A model generated the notes under the pieces. That model was not told the origin of the DNA and searched no databases. It worked only from the letters and a program-made list of their open reading frames with translations. A program made the translations under genes and the position numbers. This document shows, piece after piece, positions 9,071 through 17,651 of a stretch of 64,000 bases of DNA; position 1 is the stretch's first letter; the number at the start of each line of letters is the position of its first letter. This stretch comes from Alistipes sp. (GTDB lineage: Bacteria > Bacteroidota > Bacteroidia > Bacteroidales > Rikenellaceae): the NCBI GenBank assembly GCA_017517705.1, contig JAFWYM010000002.1:47337-111336 (forward strand), read 5' to 3'.

Positions 9071-9835
9071 ATGGTAGGGAGAATAGAACGAATGATAATA
9101 GTGGGTGCCACGTCGGGCATAGGGCGCGAGGTGGCCGAGAGGATGGCTGAGCGTGGTGTTCGCCTGGGCTTAGCGGGGCGACGCTTAGAGCTTTTAGAGA
9201 AGCTACAGGCAAAATATGGCCACCAGCGCATAGCCATAGCACAGCTGGATGTCACCGAGCCCACAGCTGCCGAAGCGCTGGAGACGCTGCTTGAGGAGGT
9301 AGGCGCTCCCGATGTGCTACTCTACGCCTCGGGCGTGGGCAAGCAGAATCCCGACCTCGAGGAGGTGAGGGAGTTAAACACCGTGCGCACCAACTGCGAG
9401 GGTATGGTGCGCATCGTAGATCGTTTTGTTAACTATGTTAAGGGCAAGACCTCGTACAGCAAGCGGCACAAGGCTCACGTTGCCGTCATCACCTCCGTAG
9501 CGGGAACTATGGGTATGGGGCAGGCACCCGCATACTCAGCATCGAAGAGTATGCAGAGCGCCTATATTGTGGCTCTTGCACAGCACGCACGAATGCAACA
9601 TATACCGGTAACGTTCACCGACATACGCCCTGGATTTGTCGCCACAGAGCTCCTCAACCCCGACAAACATTACCCTATGCTTATGACCAAAGCCGAGGCG
9701 GCACGACACATTATACGAGGCATCGAACGACGCAAACGCATCGTCATCTTCGACTGGCGCTTTCGATGTATCGTAGCACTCTGGCGCCTCATCCCACGTT
9801 GGCTGTGGGAGCGTATTACGATAGTCAAGAATTAG
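9071..9835 (+). CDS. Short-chain dehydrogenase/reductase (SDR)
   Basis: The protein is 254 residues with a Rossmann fold: GATSGIG near residue 13 binds the nucleotide, the catalytic Ser lies in ITSVAG, and the YSASK motif supplies Tyr and Lys. The usual NAG is YASG here. The C-terminus has a basic/aromatic tail (RFRCIVALWRLIPRWLW) that could touch a membrane. Substrate is unknown. An internal ATG at 9092 (MIIVGATSG) is an alternative start and would put the glycine motif closer to the N-terminus, as is common. It stands alone on the plus strand between two minus-strand blocks and ends five bases before the convergent PAS-like gene. Confidence 0.85.
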   Translation: MVGRIERMIIVGATSGIGREVAERMAERGVRLGLAGRRLELLEKLQAKYGHQRIAIAQLDVTEPTAAEALETLLEEVGAPDVLLYASGVGKQNPDLEEVRELNTVRTNCEGMVRIVDRFVNYVKGKTSYSKRHKAHVAVITSVAGTMGMGQAPAYSASKSMQSAYIVALAQHARMQHIPVTFTDIRPGFVATELLNPDKHYPMLMTKAEAARHIIRGIERRKRIVIFDWRFRCIVALWRLIPRWLWERITIVKN

Positions 9836-9840
9836 GCTCG

Positions 9841-10182
9841 TTACTCCCTCACGTAGTGGGGCATATCCTCGGGTATCTCCAACGAGAACTCCACAAGGCC
9901 GGCAACATCCTCACCTTCGTACCACGGCGTCTGGTATATAAGCTTCTTGAGGCCGCGCTTAGAGATGGTATAGGCGTTGTTCGCACCCTCACTCATTAGG
10001 CGGGCGATGATCTCGCGCGAGCGCTGCGAGTGGCAGGGAATCATCGACTTGCCACGCACATCGCCATTAACATCTATCGAGCGCTTATTCTGGTAGAGAA
10101 CCACACCATCGAGGTCGCAAACCGTGATAGCACATGTCTTGAGCGTATCGCTCCACGGGGTACGTATATTTTCAAAGTCCAT
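9841..10182 (-). CDS. Small PAS-like domain protein
   Basis: The protein is 113 residues with no signal peptide. The layout LKTCAITVCDLDGVVLYQNKR, then DVRGKSMIPCHSQRS, then TISKRGLKKLIYQTPWY and VAGLVEFSLEI resembles a single PAS sensor fold of a kind I recall as stand-alone PAS proteins in Bacteroidales. A conserved-looking MIPCH could bind a ligand or metal. It has no output domain, so it would act through a partner. It is the last gene after relA, 32 bases downstream. Family assignment is by pattern only. Confidence 0.65.
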   Translation of the reverse strand: MDFENIRTPWSDTLKTCAITVCDLDGVVLYQNKRSIDVNGDVRGKSMIPCHSQRSREIIARLMSEGANNAYTISKRGLKKLIYQTPWYEGEDVAGLVEFSLEIPEDMPHYVRE

Positions 10183-10214
10183 AATCGTTTATGTGTTATA
10201 GCTTAATAGTTAAG

Positions 10215-12440
10215 TTAGTTTATCCTGAAGGCATTTTTCACACCCTTAATGCGGCGCAACGAGTGTAGCAACATGTCGGTAACGCTGCTGCTGGGCACCT
10301 CGACCGTAAGTTGTGCCGTGGCCGTACCATCGCCCTTAGGCGTGAAGTTGATGCCACGCACCGAGAGCTTCAGCTCCTTGCTCGCCACATCCATGATAGT
10401 TGTTGCCAAGCCCGGGATGTCGGCTGCCGTTATGGCCACGGTGATACGGAATGCTCCCGAGGCACCCTCCCTCCAGCGTGCCTCCATAACACGATAGGGG
10501 TAGCGCTCGCGCATACGGCGGGCATTGGGACAGTCGGCGCGATGTATGGTGATGCCTGAGCTGATGGTGACAAATCCGAATATATCGTCACCCTTGATGG
10601 GATTACAGCAACGGCCAAGCTTATACTCTATGTTGTTGATCTTCTCGTCGATAACAAGAGCATCGCTACTTCGCGGTGCCGTCTCCTCACGCTCCTCGCG
10701 CAGCTTCATCTTGCGCTCCTCAACCTCGGCGGCAGCCTGACGACGCTCCTCATCGGCCTTGCCCGAGAGCCAATGTGTGAGAATCTCCTTGATGCTGAAC
10801 ATATCGATCTTCTGGTCGGCGATATGTACGTAGAGCTCATTACCACTGCGTATCTTGAAGTGCTTGCATAGGTAGGCTACAGCCTCGTCGATAGCGACAT
10901 CTATCTTCCAATTCTTGAGTTTGCGTTCGAGCTCCTCGCGACCGAGACGTGCATTCTTCTGTCGCTCCTCGCGTAGATGCAGGCGTATGCGTGAGCGTGC
11001 CTTCTGCGTGACACATATCGAGAGCCAGTCGGCCTTGGGCGTCTGATCCTTGCGCGTGAGCACCTCGCAGATGTCGCCATTCTTGAGCTGCTCCTTGATG
11101 GGCACGATGCGGTTGCCCACCTTTCCACCTACGCATATAGCACCGAGCGAGGTGTGTATGTCGAAGGCGAAATCCAACACCGTAGCACCCTCGGGGAGCT
11201 TGCGTATATCGCCCGAAGGGGTAAAGACAAATATCTCGCCCGTGGCAGGCTTCGACTCGAAGCGTCGTGCTATAGACTCCGACGTAGTATCCTCCAGAAG
11301 CTCGCGTAGGCGTCCCAGCCACTCCTCGGCACCCATGCCTCCCTGCTTGACACCCTTATATCGCCAGTGTGCAGCAATGCCACGCTCAGCAACCTCATCC
11401 ATACGCTCGGTGCGTATCTGCACCTCCACCCAGCGGCCATCACCTGTTACAACAGTCGTGTGCAACGACTCGTAGCCGTTGGACTTAGGGATAGATATCC
11501 AGTCGCGCATACGGTCAGGATTGGGGGTGTAGAGGTCTGTGACGTGCGAGAACACCGTCCAGCAGAGGCGCTTCTCCACCTCGCGCGGACAGTCGATGAT
11601 GATGCGCAGGGCAAAGATGTCGTAGACCCCTTTGAAGCCCACCTTCTGCTTGCGCATCTTCTGGAATATCGAAAATACCGACTTCGTGCGACTCTTGATG
11701 TGGTACTTGATGCCATCCTTATCCAGGAGCTTGCGTATGGGTTCCAGGAAGCGCTCAATGAAGGCCATACGCTCTGCCTCGCTCTCCTTGAGTTCCTCGA
11801 CAATATGGCGATACTCCTCAGGCTCGAGGTATTTCAACGACAAGTCCTCCAACTCGCTCTTTATGTTGTAAAGGCCGAGCTTATGGGCAATCTGCGCATA
11901 GAGGTTGAGGCTCTCCCAGCTCTTCTTGCGACGCTTCTTCTCGGGAAAGATGTCGAGCGAGCGCATAACCTCGAGACGATCGGCCAGCTTGATGAGTATG
12001 ACGCGCGGATCCTCGGAGTACGACACTATCATATCGCGGAAATCCGACGCCTGCTCCTTCGATGCCTTGAGCTTAATGTCCGATATCTTGCATAGAGCCA
12101 GCGCAATGCCGAGCACCTCCTCGCCATAGGCCGTGCGTATGTGCGCGGTGAGGGCGTCGAGCTCATCGCTATGCTCCTGTACGGCAATGCGTACAACATC
12201 GTGGACGATGGCCGCAATCGTGGAGTTACGACCAAGACCCACCTCCTCGACAACGATACGTGCTACGGCAACACCGTGATCGAGCATCGGCGTATTGTCG
12301 TAGCGCACAACAGCACTTAAGTGCTCCGTGGCAAAGCTCAGGGCGTCGTCGACCATAGCCACCGTCTTTGCGGAGAACTGCGCGGTAATAAGCGTTCTAA
12401 AATCGTTATATCTCTCAGGTATAGCTACAGCACTGCTCAT
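10215..12440 (-). CDS. relA: RelA/SpoT-family (p)ppGpp synthetase
   Basis: The protein is 741 residues with the long RSH order: N-terminal HD domain, synthetase domain, TGS (FVFTPSGDIRKLPEGATVLD) and a C-terminal ACT domain (FRITVAITAADIPGLATTIM). The synthetase looks intact: RTKSVFSIFQKM, YDIFALRII, SNGYESLHT and VEVQIRT with the Glu-x-Gln signature. The hydrolase HD domain is altered: H55, H80-D81 and D154 remain, but the usual Glu-Asp after HDVV is R-I-A, RKM is RDM, and the His after LADRL is Glu. I infer strong synthetase and doubtful hydrolase activity. It makes the stringent-response alarmone and lies near the end of the exonuclease VII gene run. Confidence 0.93.
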   Translation of the reverse strand: MSSAVAIPERYNDFRTLITAQFSAKTVAMVDDALSFATEHLSAVVRYDNTPMLDHGVAVARIVVEEVGLGRNSTIAAIVHDVVRIAVQEHSDELDALTAHIRTAYGEEVLGIALALCKISDIKLKASKEQASDFRDMIVSYSEDPRVILIKLADRLEVMRSLDIFPEKKRRKKSWESLNLYAQIAHKLGLYNIKSELEDLSLKYLEPEEYRHIVEELKESEAERMAFIERFLEPIRKLLDKDGIKYHIKSRTKSVFSIFQKMRKQKVGFKGVYDIFALRIIIDCPREVEKRLCWTVFSHVTDLYTPNPDRMRDWISIPKSNGYESLHTTVVTGDGRWVEVQIRTERMDEVAERGIAAHWRYKGVKQGGMGAEEWLGRLRELLEDTTSESIARRFESKPATGEIFVFTPSGDIRKLPEGATVLDFAFDIHTSLGAICVGGKVGNRIVPIKEQLKNGDICEVLTRKDQTPKADWLSICVTQKARSRIRLHLREERQKNARLGREELERKLKNWKIDVAIDEAVAYLCKHFKIRSGNELYVHIADQKIDMFSIKEILTHWLSGKADEERRQAAAEVEERKMKLREEREETAPRSSDALVIDEKINNIEYKLGRCCNPIKGDDIFGFVTISSGITIHRADCPNARRMRERYPYRVMEARWREGASGAFRITVAITAADIPGLATTIMDVASKELKLSVRGINFTPKGDGTATAQLTVEVPSSSVTDMLLHSLRRIKGVKNAFRIN

Positions 12441-12464
12441 ATATGATATTATGAATTTTCCGGT

Positions 12465-13238
12465 TTAAAAATGTTTATGTACAACAACAAGGTCGTCGTT
12501 ACCCACAGCATAGAGCCTGCGCTCCTCAGCGGTGAGCATTTCGGCAAAGGCCACGCGCTCAACAACGAAGCCCGCCTCGCGCAGTCTGTCGTCGTAGTCA
12601 CGGCCATAGATACGACGGTGGTCGTACTGCCCAAAGAGGCGCGTGCGCTCCGCAGGGTCGGTAATCGTGTCATCCTCGAAGGTCGTGGCACGACTCCTAT
12701 CCTCGGGTACAACCATTATGCCCCACCCTCCCGGGCGCATGATGCGAAACAGCTCGCGCATAGCACGGCGGTCATCCTCGATATGCTCAAGAAGGTGGTT
12801 GCAGATGACAACATCTACTGAACGATCCTCCATAGGTATATGTTGCACGTCGAAGTGCATATCGGCTAATGGAGACTCCAAATCGGCCGTGATATAGGCC
12901 TCCGTGCCTCGATAGAGAGGCTTGAAATGGCGCATGAGCGACACCTCAGGGGCTATATGCAGTAGGCGCGGGCGACTATCGAAAAGGTCTGTATGGCGCT
13001 CCATCCACAACCATATCATGCGGTGACGCTCGAGAGCCAAGCATCGAGGACATAGGGCATCCTCGCGCGAGGTGATATAGCCGTAGGGAAGGAACCTACG
13101 CCTACGACAACCACATATCGGACATCTGCGACCACGACCTACGTAGAGCAACCCCACGATGGGGACTGCCCAACCGGCGATACGTTGCAGCCAGCTGCGC
13201 GGGATATGGTTTAGCGCCCAGCGGATGATACCCTTCAT
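12465..13238 (-). CDS. SAM-dependent methyltransferase with N-terminal zinc-binding motif
   Basis: The protein is 257 residues. An N-terminal CPICGCRRRRFLP...CPRC pair of CxxC motifs suggests a structural zinc. A class I methyltransferase core follows, with RLLHIAPE as motif I, DVVICNHLLEHIEDD as motif IV and FRIMRPGGWG after it; this matches the Methyltransf_11 pattern. The first part of the glycine loop is unusual (HIAPEVS rather than DxGxGxG), as in some glycosyltransferase-linked methyltransferases. Substrate is unknown. It starts four bases after the xseB stop and is followed by relA after 24 bases, so it is part of that operon. Confidence 0.8.
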   Translation of the reverse strand: MKGIIRWALNHIPRSWLQRIAGWAVPIVGLLYVGRGRRCPICGCRRRRFLPYGYITSREDALCPRCLALERHRMIWLWMERHTDLFDSRPRLLHIAPEVSLMRHFKPLYRGTEAYITADLESPLADMHFDVQHIPMEDRSVDVVICNHLLEHIEDDRRAMRELFRIMRPGGWGIMVVPEDRSRATTFEDDTITDPAERTRLFGQYDHRRIYGRDYDDRLREAGFVVERVAFAEMLTAEERRLYAVGNDDLVVVHKHF

Positions 13239-13242
13239 AGCA

Positions 13243-13440
13243 CTACGCCTCGGGATTTATTAGTTGCTCGACCTCCTCCTCAGCCGTAAGAAGCATCTTG
13301 CGGCACTCTGCGATAAGCTCCGAGGCACGACGCACGGCCGTAGACAGCTCATCCACACCAAGCTCCCCAGAGCGTAAACGCGCCAGGATGGCATCCACCT
13401 CGGCCATAGCATCAGCGTATGTTAACTTCTTCTTTGCCAT
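13243..13440 (-). CDS. xseB: Exonuclease VII small subunit
   Basis: The 65-residue protein MAKKKLTYADAMAEVDAILA... is all-helical and of typical length. The hallmark ELGVDELSTAVRRASELIAECR region is where XseB packs along the large subunit. It starts four bases after the xseA stop. It is essential for the single-strand-specific exonuclease VII complex. Confidence 0.93.
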   Translation of the reverse strand: MAKKKLTYADAMAEVDAILARLRSGELGVDELSTAVRRASELIAECRKMLLTAEEEVEQLINPEA

Positions 13441-13444
13441 ATTG

Positions 13445-14725
13445 TTATATTTTATTCGTTCGTTTCTTTGTCACCACACTATCTATCGTTCCACCATGAA
13501 CCTCGATGCTAAGATTATCGCCCGAGGCTACCCTATCGATATTTACGGCTCTGCCATCCTCACCCCGCACTATGGCGAAGCCAAAGCGCAGGATCTTCGC
13601 TGGCGAGGCGCCATCAATTACGCTCTCAGCCGCTGCCGTGCGCTGCTTCTCGCGGCATATCATATTGCGTGCCTCGTCACGCAGTCGCAACTCGGCATTA
13701 TCCAGACGCAGGCGACAGCCATTGAGCATCACGGCCGTGGTACGCGCAAGCTCCGAGGTGCTGCGCTCAAGGCGTAGACGCTCGTTTGCGATACGAGCCA
13801 CGACGCTGTCACGCAGCTGCTGCGCAAGGCTCTCAATGGTGTTATACTCCGCATCGGCAAGCTCCACAAGGAGGGTAGCTACAGCCGTGGGCGTCTTGCA
13901 CGAGGTATGAGCCACCATATCTGCCACCGAGACATCCTTATCGTGGCCTATGCCCGTGATTACGGGAAGTGGAAATTGTGCTACGTGCGAGGCGATACGG
14001 TAGGAGTCAAAGAGGGCGAGGTCGCTTGTCGAGCCACCACCACGAATGATGGCAACGACGTCAAAGGAGTCCTCACGCTCAGCGATATGATCGAGTGCCG
14101 CGACGACACTCGCCTCAGCAGCATCGCCCTGCATGAGACTCTCGAAGAGGGTCACCGAAAAGCGATAGGGGGCACGCCGCAGCTCGTTCATAAAGTCCTG
14201 ATAGCCCGCGGCCGTACTACTCGACACAACAGCTATGCGAAGCGTGGGGCGTGGCATATCCATCTCGCGATTCATATCCCATACGCCATCGGCCTGAAGC
14301 TGTGCTATGGTCTGGCGGCGGCGGCGCTCCACCTCGCCGAGCGTAAAGCTCGGGTCGATGTCCACTATCTGCAACGAGAAACCATAGACCTCGTGATAGG
14401 TGACAACGACACGTACGAGGATGGTTATTCCAGCCGTGAGCGTAGCACCCGTGGCTGCGGCAAACTTTGCTGCGATGGCCGTATATGCCGAGCGCCATAT
14501 CACAGCGCGAGCCTCGGCACGTGGGGCGCCATCATTCGCACCCTTCTCCACAAGATTAAGGTAGCAGTGTCCCGAGCGGTTGAGCTTCAACTCCGACACC
14601 TCGGCACTAATCCATACAGGCGTGTCGAAGCGCATCTCAAGCGTGGCGCGTACCATACGCTGAAGATCCAGGAGCGTAAGACTCTCGGTGGGTGTCGTGG
14701 CGATATCTCGAAATAGCGATGTCAT
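13445..14725 (-). CDS. xseA: Exonuclease VII large subunit
   Basis: The protein is 426 residues. An N-terminal OB fold (about 30-130; PVWISAEVSELKLNRSGHCY) binds single-stranded DNA. The catalytic domain carries RIAVVSSSTAAGYQDF, IIRGGGSTSDLALFD and ITGIGHDKDVSVADMVAH, the conserved Exonuc_VII_L signatures. A helical C-terminal region, which binds the small subunit, follows. It is tightly coupled to the TonB-C gene upstream (5 bases) and xseB downstream (4 bases). It degrades single-stranded DNA into oligonucleotides in repair. Confidence 0.95.
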   Translation of the reverse strand: MTSLFRDIATTPTESLTLLDLQRMVRATLEMRFDTPVWISAEVSELKLNRSGHCYLNLVEKGANDGAPRAEARAVIWRSAYTAIAAKFAAATGATLTAGITILVRVVVTYHEVYGFSLQIVDIDPSFTLGEVERRRRQTIAQLQADGVWDMNREMDMPRPTLRIAVVSSSTAAGYQDFMNELRRAPYRFSVTLFESLMQGDAAEASVVAALDHIAEREDSFDVVAIIRGGGSTSDLALFDSYRIASHVAQFPLPVITGIGHDKDVSVADMVAHTSCKTPTAVATLLVELADAEYNTIESLAQQLRDSVVARIANERLRLERSTSELARTTAVMLNGCRLRLDNAELRLRDEARNMICREKQRTAAAESVIDGASPAKILRFGFAIVRGEDGRAVNIDRVASGDNLSIEVHGGTIDSVVTKKRTNKI

Positions 14726-14729
14726 AGTA

Positions 14730-15272
14730 TTAGCGTAGTATTACGGCGTGTTCTACAGGGAGATTCTTGCCCTCGGGAAGAAGCAGGTTGACCAAGACGA
14801 TGCTCGCCACAGGCCTGCCCTCTCTCACAGCAGGCGTCCAGCGTGGTGAGACATCGATAGCCTTAGCTACACGCTTAAGGAATTGGCGCGACGTAGACTG
14901 CAGCACCTCCGTGATGGTTGCCCTACCCTCCGTATCGATTGTCAGACGTAGCGACACGCGCGCCGCGGGCATCTTATCACTCCACTGCACACTATCGGCA
15001 AGGTATGACGTGTAGTTGTCGTAGCCCTCGACATCGAAGCGTGCCGGCGAGTCATAGACGAGGCGAAGAAGAATGACACCCTCCAGAGCACCCTCGCCCC
15101 ACTCGGCAATAGTCTCCTCGTTGGCGGGGAGGATGTCGATACTCTCGATATCCTCCTGCGGGATGGCATCGATGCTCTGGACAATGACGCCATTGACGAC
15201 ATATAGAGGCTCGCGAGCACTAAGCGTCGCACAACACACAAGGGCAATGATGGCAAGTAACGCGCGGCACAT
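14730..15272 (-). CDS. Secreted TonB C-terminal-domain protein with plug-like N-terminus
   Basis: The 180-residue protein has a signal peptide (MCRALLAIIALVCCATLSA). A short YVVNGVIV..IDAIPQEDIESIDIL segment looks like the NG/ESI motif of TonB-dependent-receptor plugs and carboxypeptidase-like linkers. The last 90 residues are a TonB-C fold (ARVSLRLTIDTEGRATITEV and SPRWTPAVREGRPVASIVLV). It lacks the N-terminal membrane anchor of a true energy transducer, so it is probably a periplasmic or surface accessory. It sits between the DUF2490-like gene and xseA with 2- and 4-base spacers. Confidence 0.75.
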   Translation of the reverse strand: MCRALLAIIALVCCATLSAREPLYVVNGVIVQSIDAIPQEDIESIDILPANEETIAEWGEGALEGVILLRLVYDSPARFDVEGYDNYTSYLADSVQWSDKMPAARVSLRLTIDTEGRATITEVLQSTSRQFLKRVAKAIDVSPRWTPAVREGRPVASIVLVNLLLPEGKNLPVEHAVILR

Positions 15273-15274
15273 GG

Positions 15275-16060
15275 TTAGAGTTTGAATTTATACGATATAC
15301 CAAACGTGTGGCGGAACTCATTCTCCTGGACATAACCCTTGAGAGCACCACTGTTACCCTTATAATCGATGTTATAACCACGATCGTAGTCGAAGTAATA
15401 GTAGAAGTCGAGACGATGATAGCGCGATATGCGGAACTTGGCACCCACACCAAGGCGATAGCGGGTAATGTAGTTGTCGGTGCGCAGCACCTCACTCTTG
15501 TAGTTGGCCACAACCTGCGGGGCATTGAGCGTATTGTTCATCTCAAACAGAGCATAAGGGCTCCAGCGCGAGTGGCGCAAGCTATACTCTGCCATAAGGC
15601 GAGAACGGAGCACAAGCTCGGGGTTCATCTTCTCGTAACGGTTGACCGAGTCGGTGCGGAAGGTTGTCTGCAGGCGCTCCCTGAGCGACAGCTCCACGCG
15701 ACCCACCTTGACAGTACCACGCACATTCACATTAGCACGGTGACGTGGCTTATCCCAGCTCTTGACGTCCGACTCATAGCCATTGATGAGGATATAGTCG
15801 GCGCCAAAGTCGAAATATTTGTTCACCCTATAGTTGACGCCTACGCCTGTCTGTATGCGGTCTACCGAGCCGAGGTCGTTATTCAGGCGCAGCTGCACGG
15901 CGGCCTCCAACGTCAGGTCGTCCACAACCTCCCACTCCACAGCACCCTCCACGCGACCACGAAAGTCGTTTGTCGTGCTACGAGTGGGTGTGAGCATCTC
16001 CTGCGCATAGGCTCCAAACGATGTGCATATCAGGGCTAAAACTATTGTTATCTTTCTCAT
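15275..16060 (-). CDS. DUF2490-like outer-membrane beta-barrel protein
   Basis: From the ATG at 16060 (MRKITIVLALICTSFGAYAQ, a clean signal peptide with an AYA-Q cleavage site) the protein is 261 residues. An ATG at 16072 is possible. The body shows alternating strands (WEVVDDLTLEAAVQLRLNND, YFDFGADYILIN, RYRLGVGAKFRISRYHRLDFYYYFDYD) and a C-terminal aromatic/Leu end FGISYKFKL, as in DUF2490 barrels. Function is unknown. It follows DUF4956 by 13 bases and precedes the TonB-C gene by two, so it belongs to the VTC operon. Confidence 0.8.
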   Translation of the reverse strand: MRKITIVLALICTSFGAYAQEMLTPTRSTTNDFRGRVEGAVEWEVVDDLTLEAAVQLRLNNDLGSVDRIQTGVGVNYRVNKYFDFGADYILINGYESDVKSWDKPRHRANVNVRGTVKVGRVELSLRERLQTTFRTDSVNRYEKMNPELVLRSRLMAEYSLRHSRWSPYALFEMNNTLNAPQVVANYKSEVLRTDNYITRYRLGVGAKFRISRYHRLDFYYYFDYDRGYNIDYKGNSGALKGYVQENEFRHTFGISYKFKL

Positions 16061-16073
16061 ACTGGCATCCATA

Positions 16074-16823
16074 TTACTCGTTAAAAGCATTCTTCTCGTT
16101 AATCTTAAGCGTGCTATCCGTAGGTGGCACCTCACCCCTCTCGGGTGTGTAGTACACCTTCAGAAAGGCGACATCGCGCAGAAAATCCACATTGCCCACA
16201 TCGACCCTTAAAACCTTATGTCCGAGGCGCTCCTCGAGGTCAGCAATAAGCTCCCCACGGCGCTCGGGACGTATAAGTTCGATGCGCTCGTAGCATACGA
16301 GCCTCGAGGCCTCCTTGCGGCGCATAACGTGGTACTCCAAGATGTAGAGGATGGCGATGATAAGGCCGTTAGCTAACGCCAACTCGGCATACGACACCAT
16401 AAGGTTTATGCCATTGATGACAGCCACGGCGATGGATAGAAAGAGGTAGGTCATCTCGCGTATGGGCACCATCTCCGTACGGTAGCGCATAATGCCGAAG
16501 ATCATAAAGAGGCCGAGACCTATGCTCACATCGATGCCAACGCTCTTCATGAAGAAGAGAAGCATGAAGACTGCCGACGAAAAGAGCATAAACGTCACAG
16601 CAAAGTCCTTACGATGGCTCTTGGGGTAGTAGAAGAGCCACACTATGGCACTGCAGACGATGAGGTTGATAAGGAACTGCACACCCAGTTGCATTACAGA
16701 CATCGTGTCACAAAGTGGTATGCCGAGGAACGTAGCTCCCATATCGGCATCAGCACCCGAGAGGGCAGCTATCTCAGCATCAAAAAGATCGGGGTCGAGA
16801 CCCTCGCTGTCGAAACGTATCAT
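16074..16823 (-). CDS. DUF4956 membrane protein
   Basis: The protein is 249 residues. After a soluble start it has four or five membrane segments (QFLINLIVCSAIVWLFYY, FAVTFMLFSSAVFMLLFF, YLFLSIAVAVINGINLM, NGLIIAILYILEY), with the family hallmark GLGLFMIFGIMRYRTEMVPIREMTYLF between them, and a cytosolic C-terminal domain (VLRVDVGNVDFLRDVAFLKVYY). DUF4956 genes are commonly paired with VTC-domain polymerases and often CotH proteins; here VTC is 11 bases upstream. The joint role in polyphosphate or envelope biology is inference. Confidence 0.9.
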   Translation of the reverse strand: MIRFDSEGLDPDLFDAEIAALSGADADMGATFLGIPLCDTMSVMQLGVQFLINLIVCSAIVWLFYYPKSHRKDFAVTFMLFSSAVFMLLFFMKSVGIDVSIGLGLFMIFGIMRYRTEMVPIREMTYLFLSIAVAVINGINLMVSYAELALANGLIIAILYILEYHVMRRKEASRLVCYERIELIRPERRGELIADLEERLGHKVLRVDVGNVDFLRDVAFLKVYYTPERGEVPPTDSTLKINEKNAFNE

Positions 16824-16834
16824 AGGACGTTGTT

Positions 16835-17647
16835 TTATCTGTTCGTTATTATGTTGAGGCCTCCAAGCCTCTTCTCTATATCGCGTAGCTTCGCCTTGAA
16901 GCGGTTATGCTTGACACCCTCGACCGTGAGCATAGTGGCAAGGCAGTACTTGCTGACCTTGAGTGGTGCGATGCGCATATCGCGCAACAACTCCTTCATC
17001 GTCGAGCGCGTAAGCCCATCCTGCTTGAGCTCCAAGATAGCCATACCCTCAATCGATGCCGTGCGACCACTGCGCACATCCCGATAGCGAAGGTCGAGGT
17101 CGATGGTTATACGCTCCGTGAGCATGGCATTAACCAGTGTCATACGCAGAAAGCGTGTCGCTATGGCAGGAGTAATATCCTCGGGGCGAAAGGCCGAGCG
17201 CAGAGTGAAAAACGCAAGGGCGTCGCCATCGTCGGCAAAGGCCTCGAAGTGGCTGCGGGCAATAGCTATGCGCTCTTTCTTCGTGCGACCTCGGTTGGTC
17301 TTATTCTTAACCTCGAGGAATGTAATGCCCGAAGCCTCATATGTGCGTGTGCGTACCTTCTGGCGTGTGAGCACCCTATTGTGGTGCATAAGGTACATCT
17401 GTCGCTCGGGGGTATCGTAGTAGAGGGTATCGTAGCCCACAGCCCGCGCATTGTCGATATGCTGCACGCGGTAGCCCGCCGAAGCGCTACGCTCCAAGAG
17501 GGCGACAACCTCATCATAGCTCAGAACATACTTCGTGTCGATGCGATTCATGAGTTTCACATGGCGCATCTCCGCAAGCGTGATGGGCGCCATACGCCCC
17601 CATACCGCAAGGCTGTTGAAGGTGGTGTATGTCTCACTGCCCCGCAT
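16835..17647 (-). CDS. VTC-domain polyphosphate polymerase
   Basis: From the ATG at 17647 (MRGSETYTTFN) the protein is 270 residues. A longer frame to 17704 overlaps the upstream gene and is rejected. The tunnel-fold residues of VTC4-type polymerases are visible: MNRIDTKYVLS, the basic strand LTRQKVRTR, the FLEVKNKTNRGRTKKER strand, AILELKQDG and VSKYC. The eukaryotic homologue makes polyphosphate from ATP at a membrane. No SPX domain is present, as usual in bacteria. It starts four bases after the preceding gene and is followed by DUF4956, its usual partner. Confidence 0.87.
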   Translation of the reverse strand: MRGSETYTTFNSLAVWGRMAPITLAEMRHVKLMNRIDTKYVLSYDEVVALLERSASAGYRVQHIDNARAVGYDTLYYDTPERQMYLMHHNRVLTRQKVRTRTYEASGITFLEVKNKTNRGRTKKERIAIARSHFEAFADDGDALAFFTLRSAFRPEDITPAIATRFLRMTLVNAMLTERITIDLDLRYRDVRSGRTASIEGMAILELKQDGLTRSTMKELLRDMRIAPLKVSKYCLATMLTVEGVKHNRFKAKLRDIEKRLGGLNIITNR

Positions 17648-17651
17648 AGCA

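Noticed and set aside
11367-12095. Plus-strand ORF opposite relA
   Set aside because: Codon-bias shadow of a real gene on the other strand.
13907-14716. Plus-strand ORF opposite xseA
   Set aside because: Shadow of exonuclease VII large subunit; no domain of its own.
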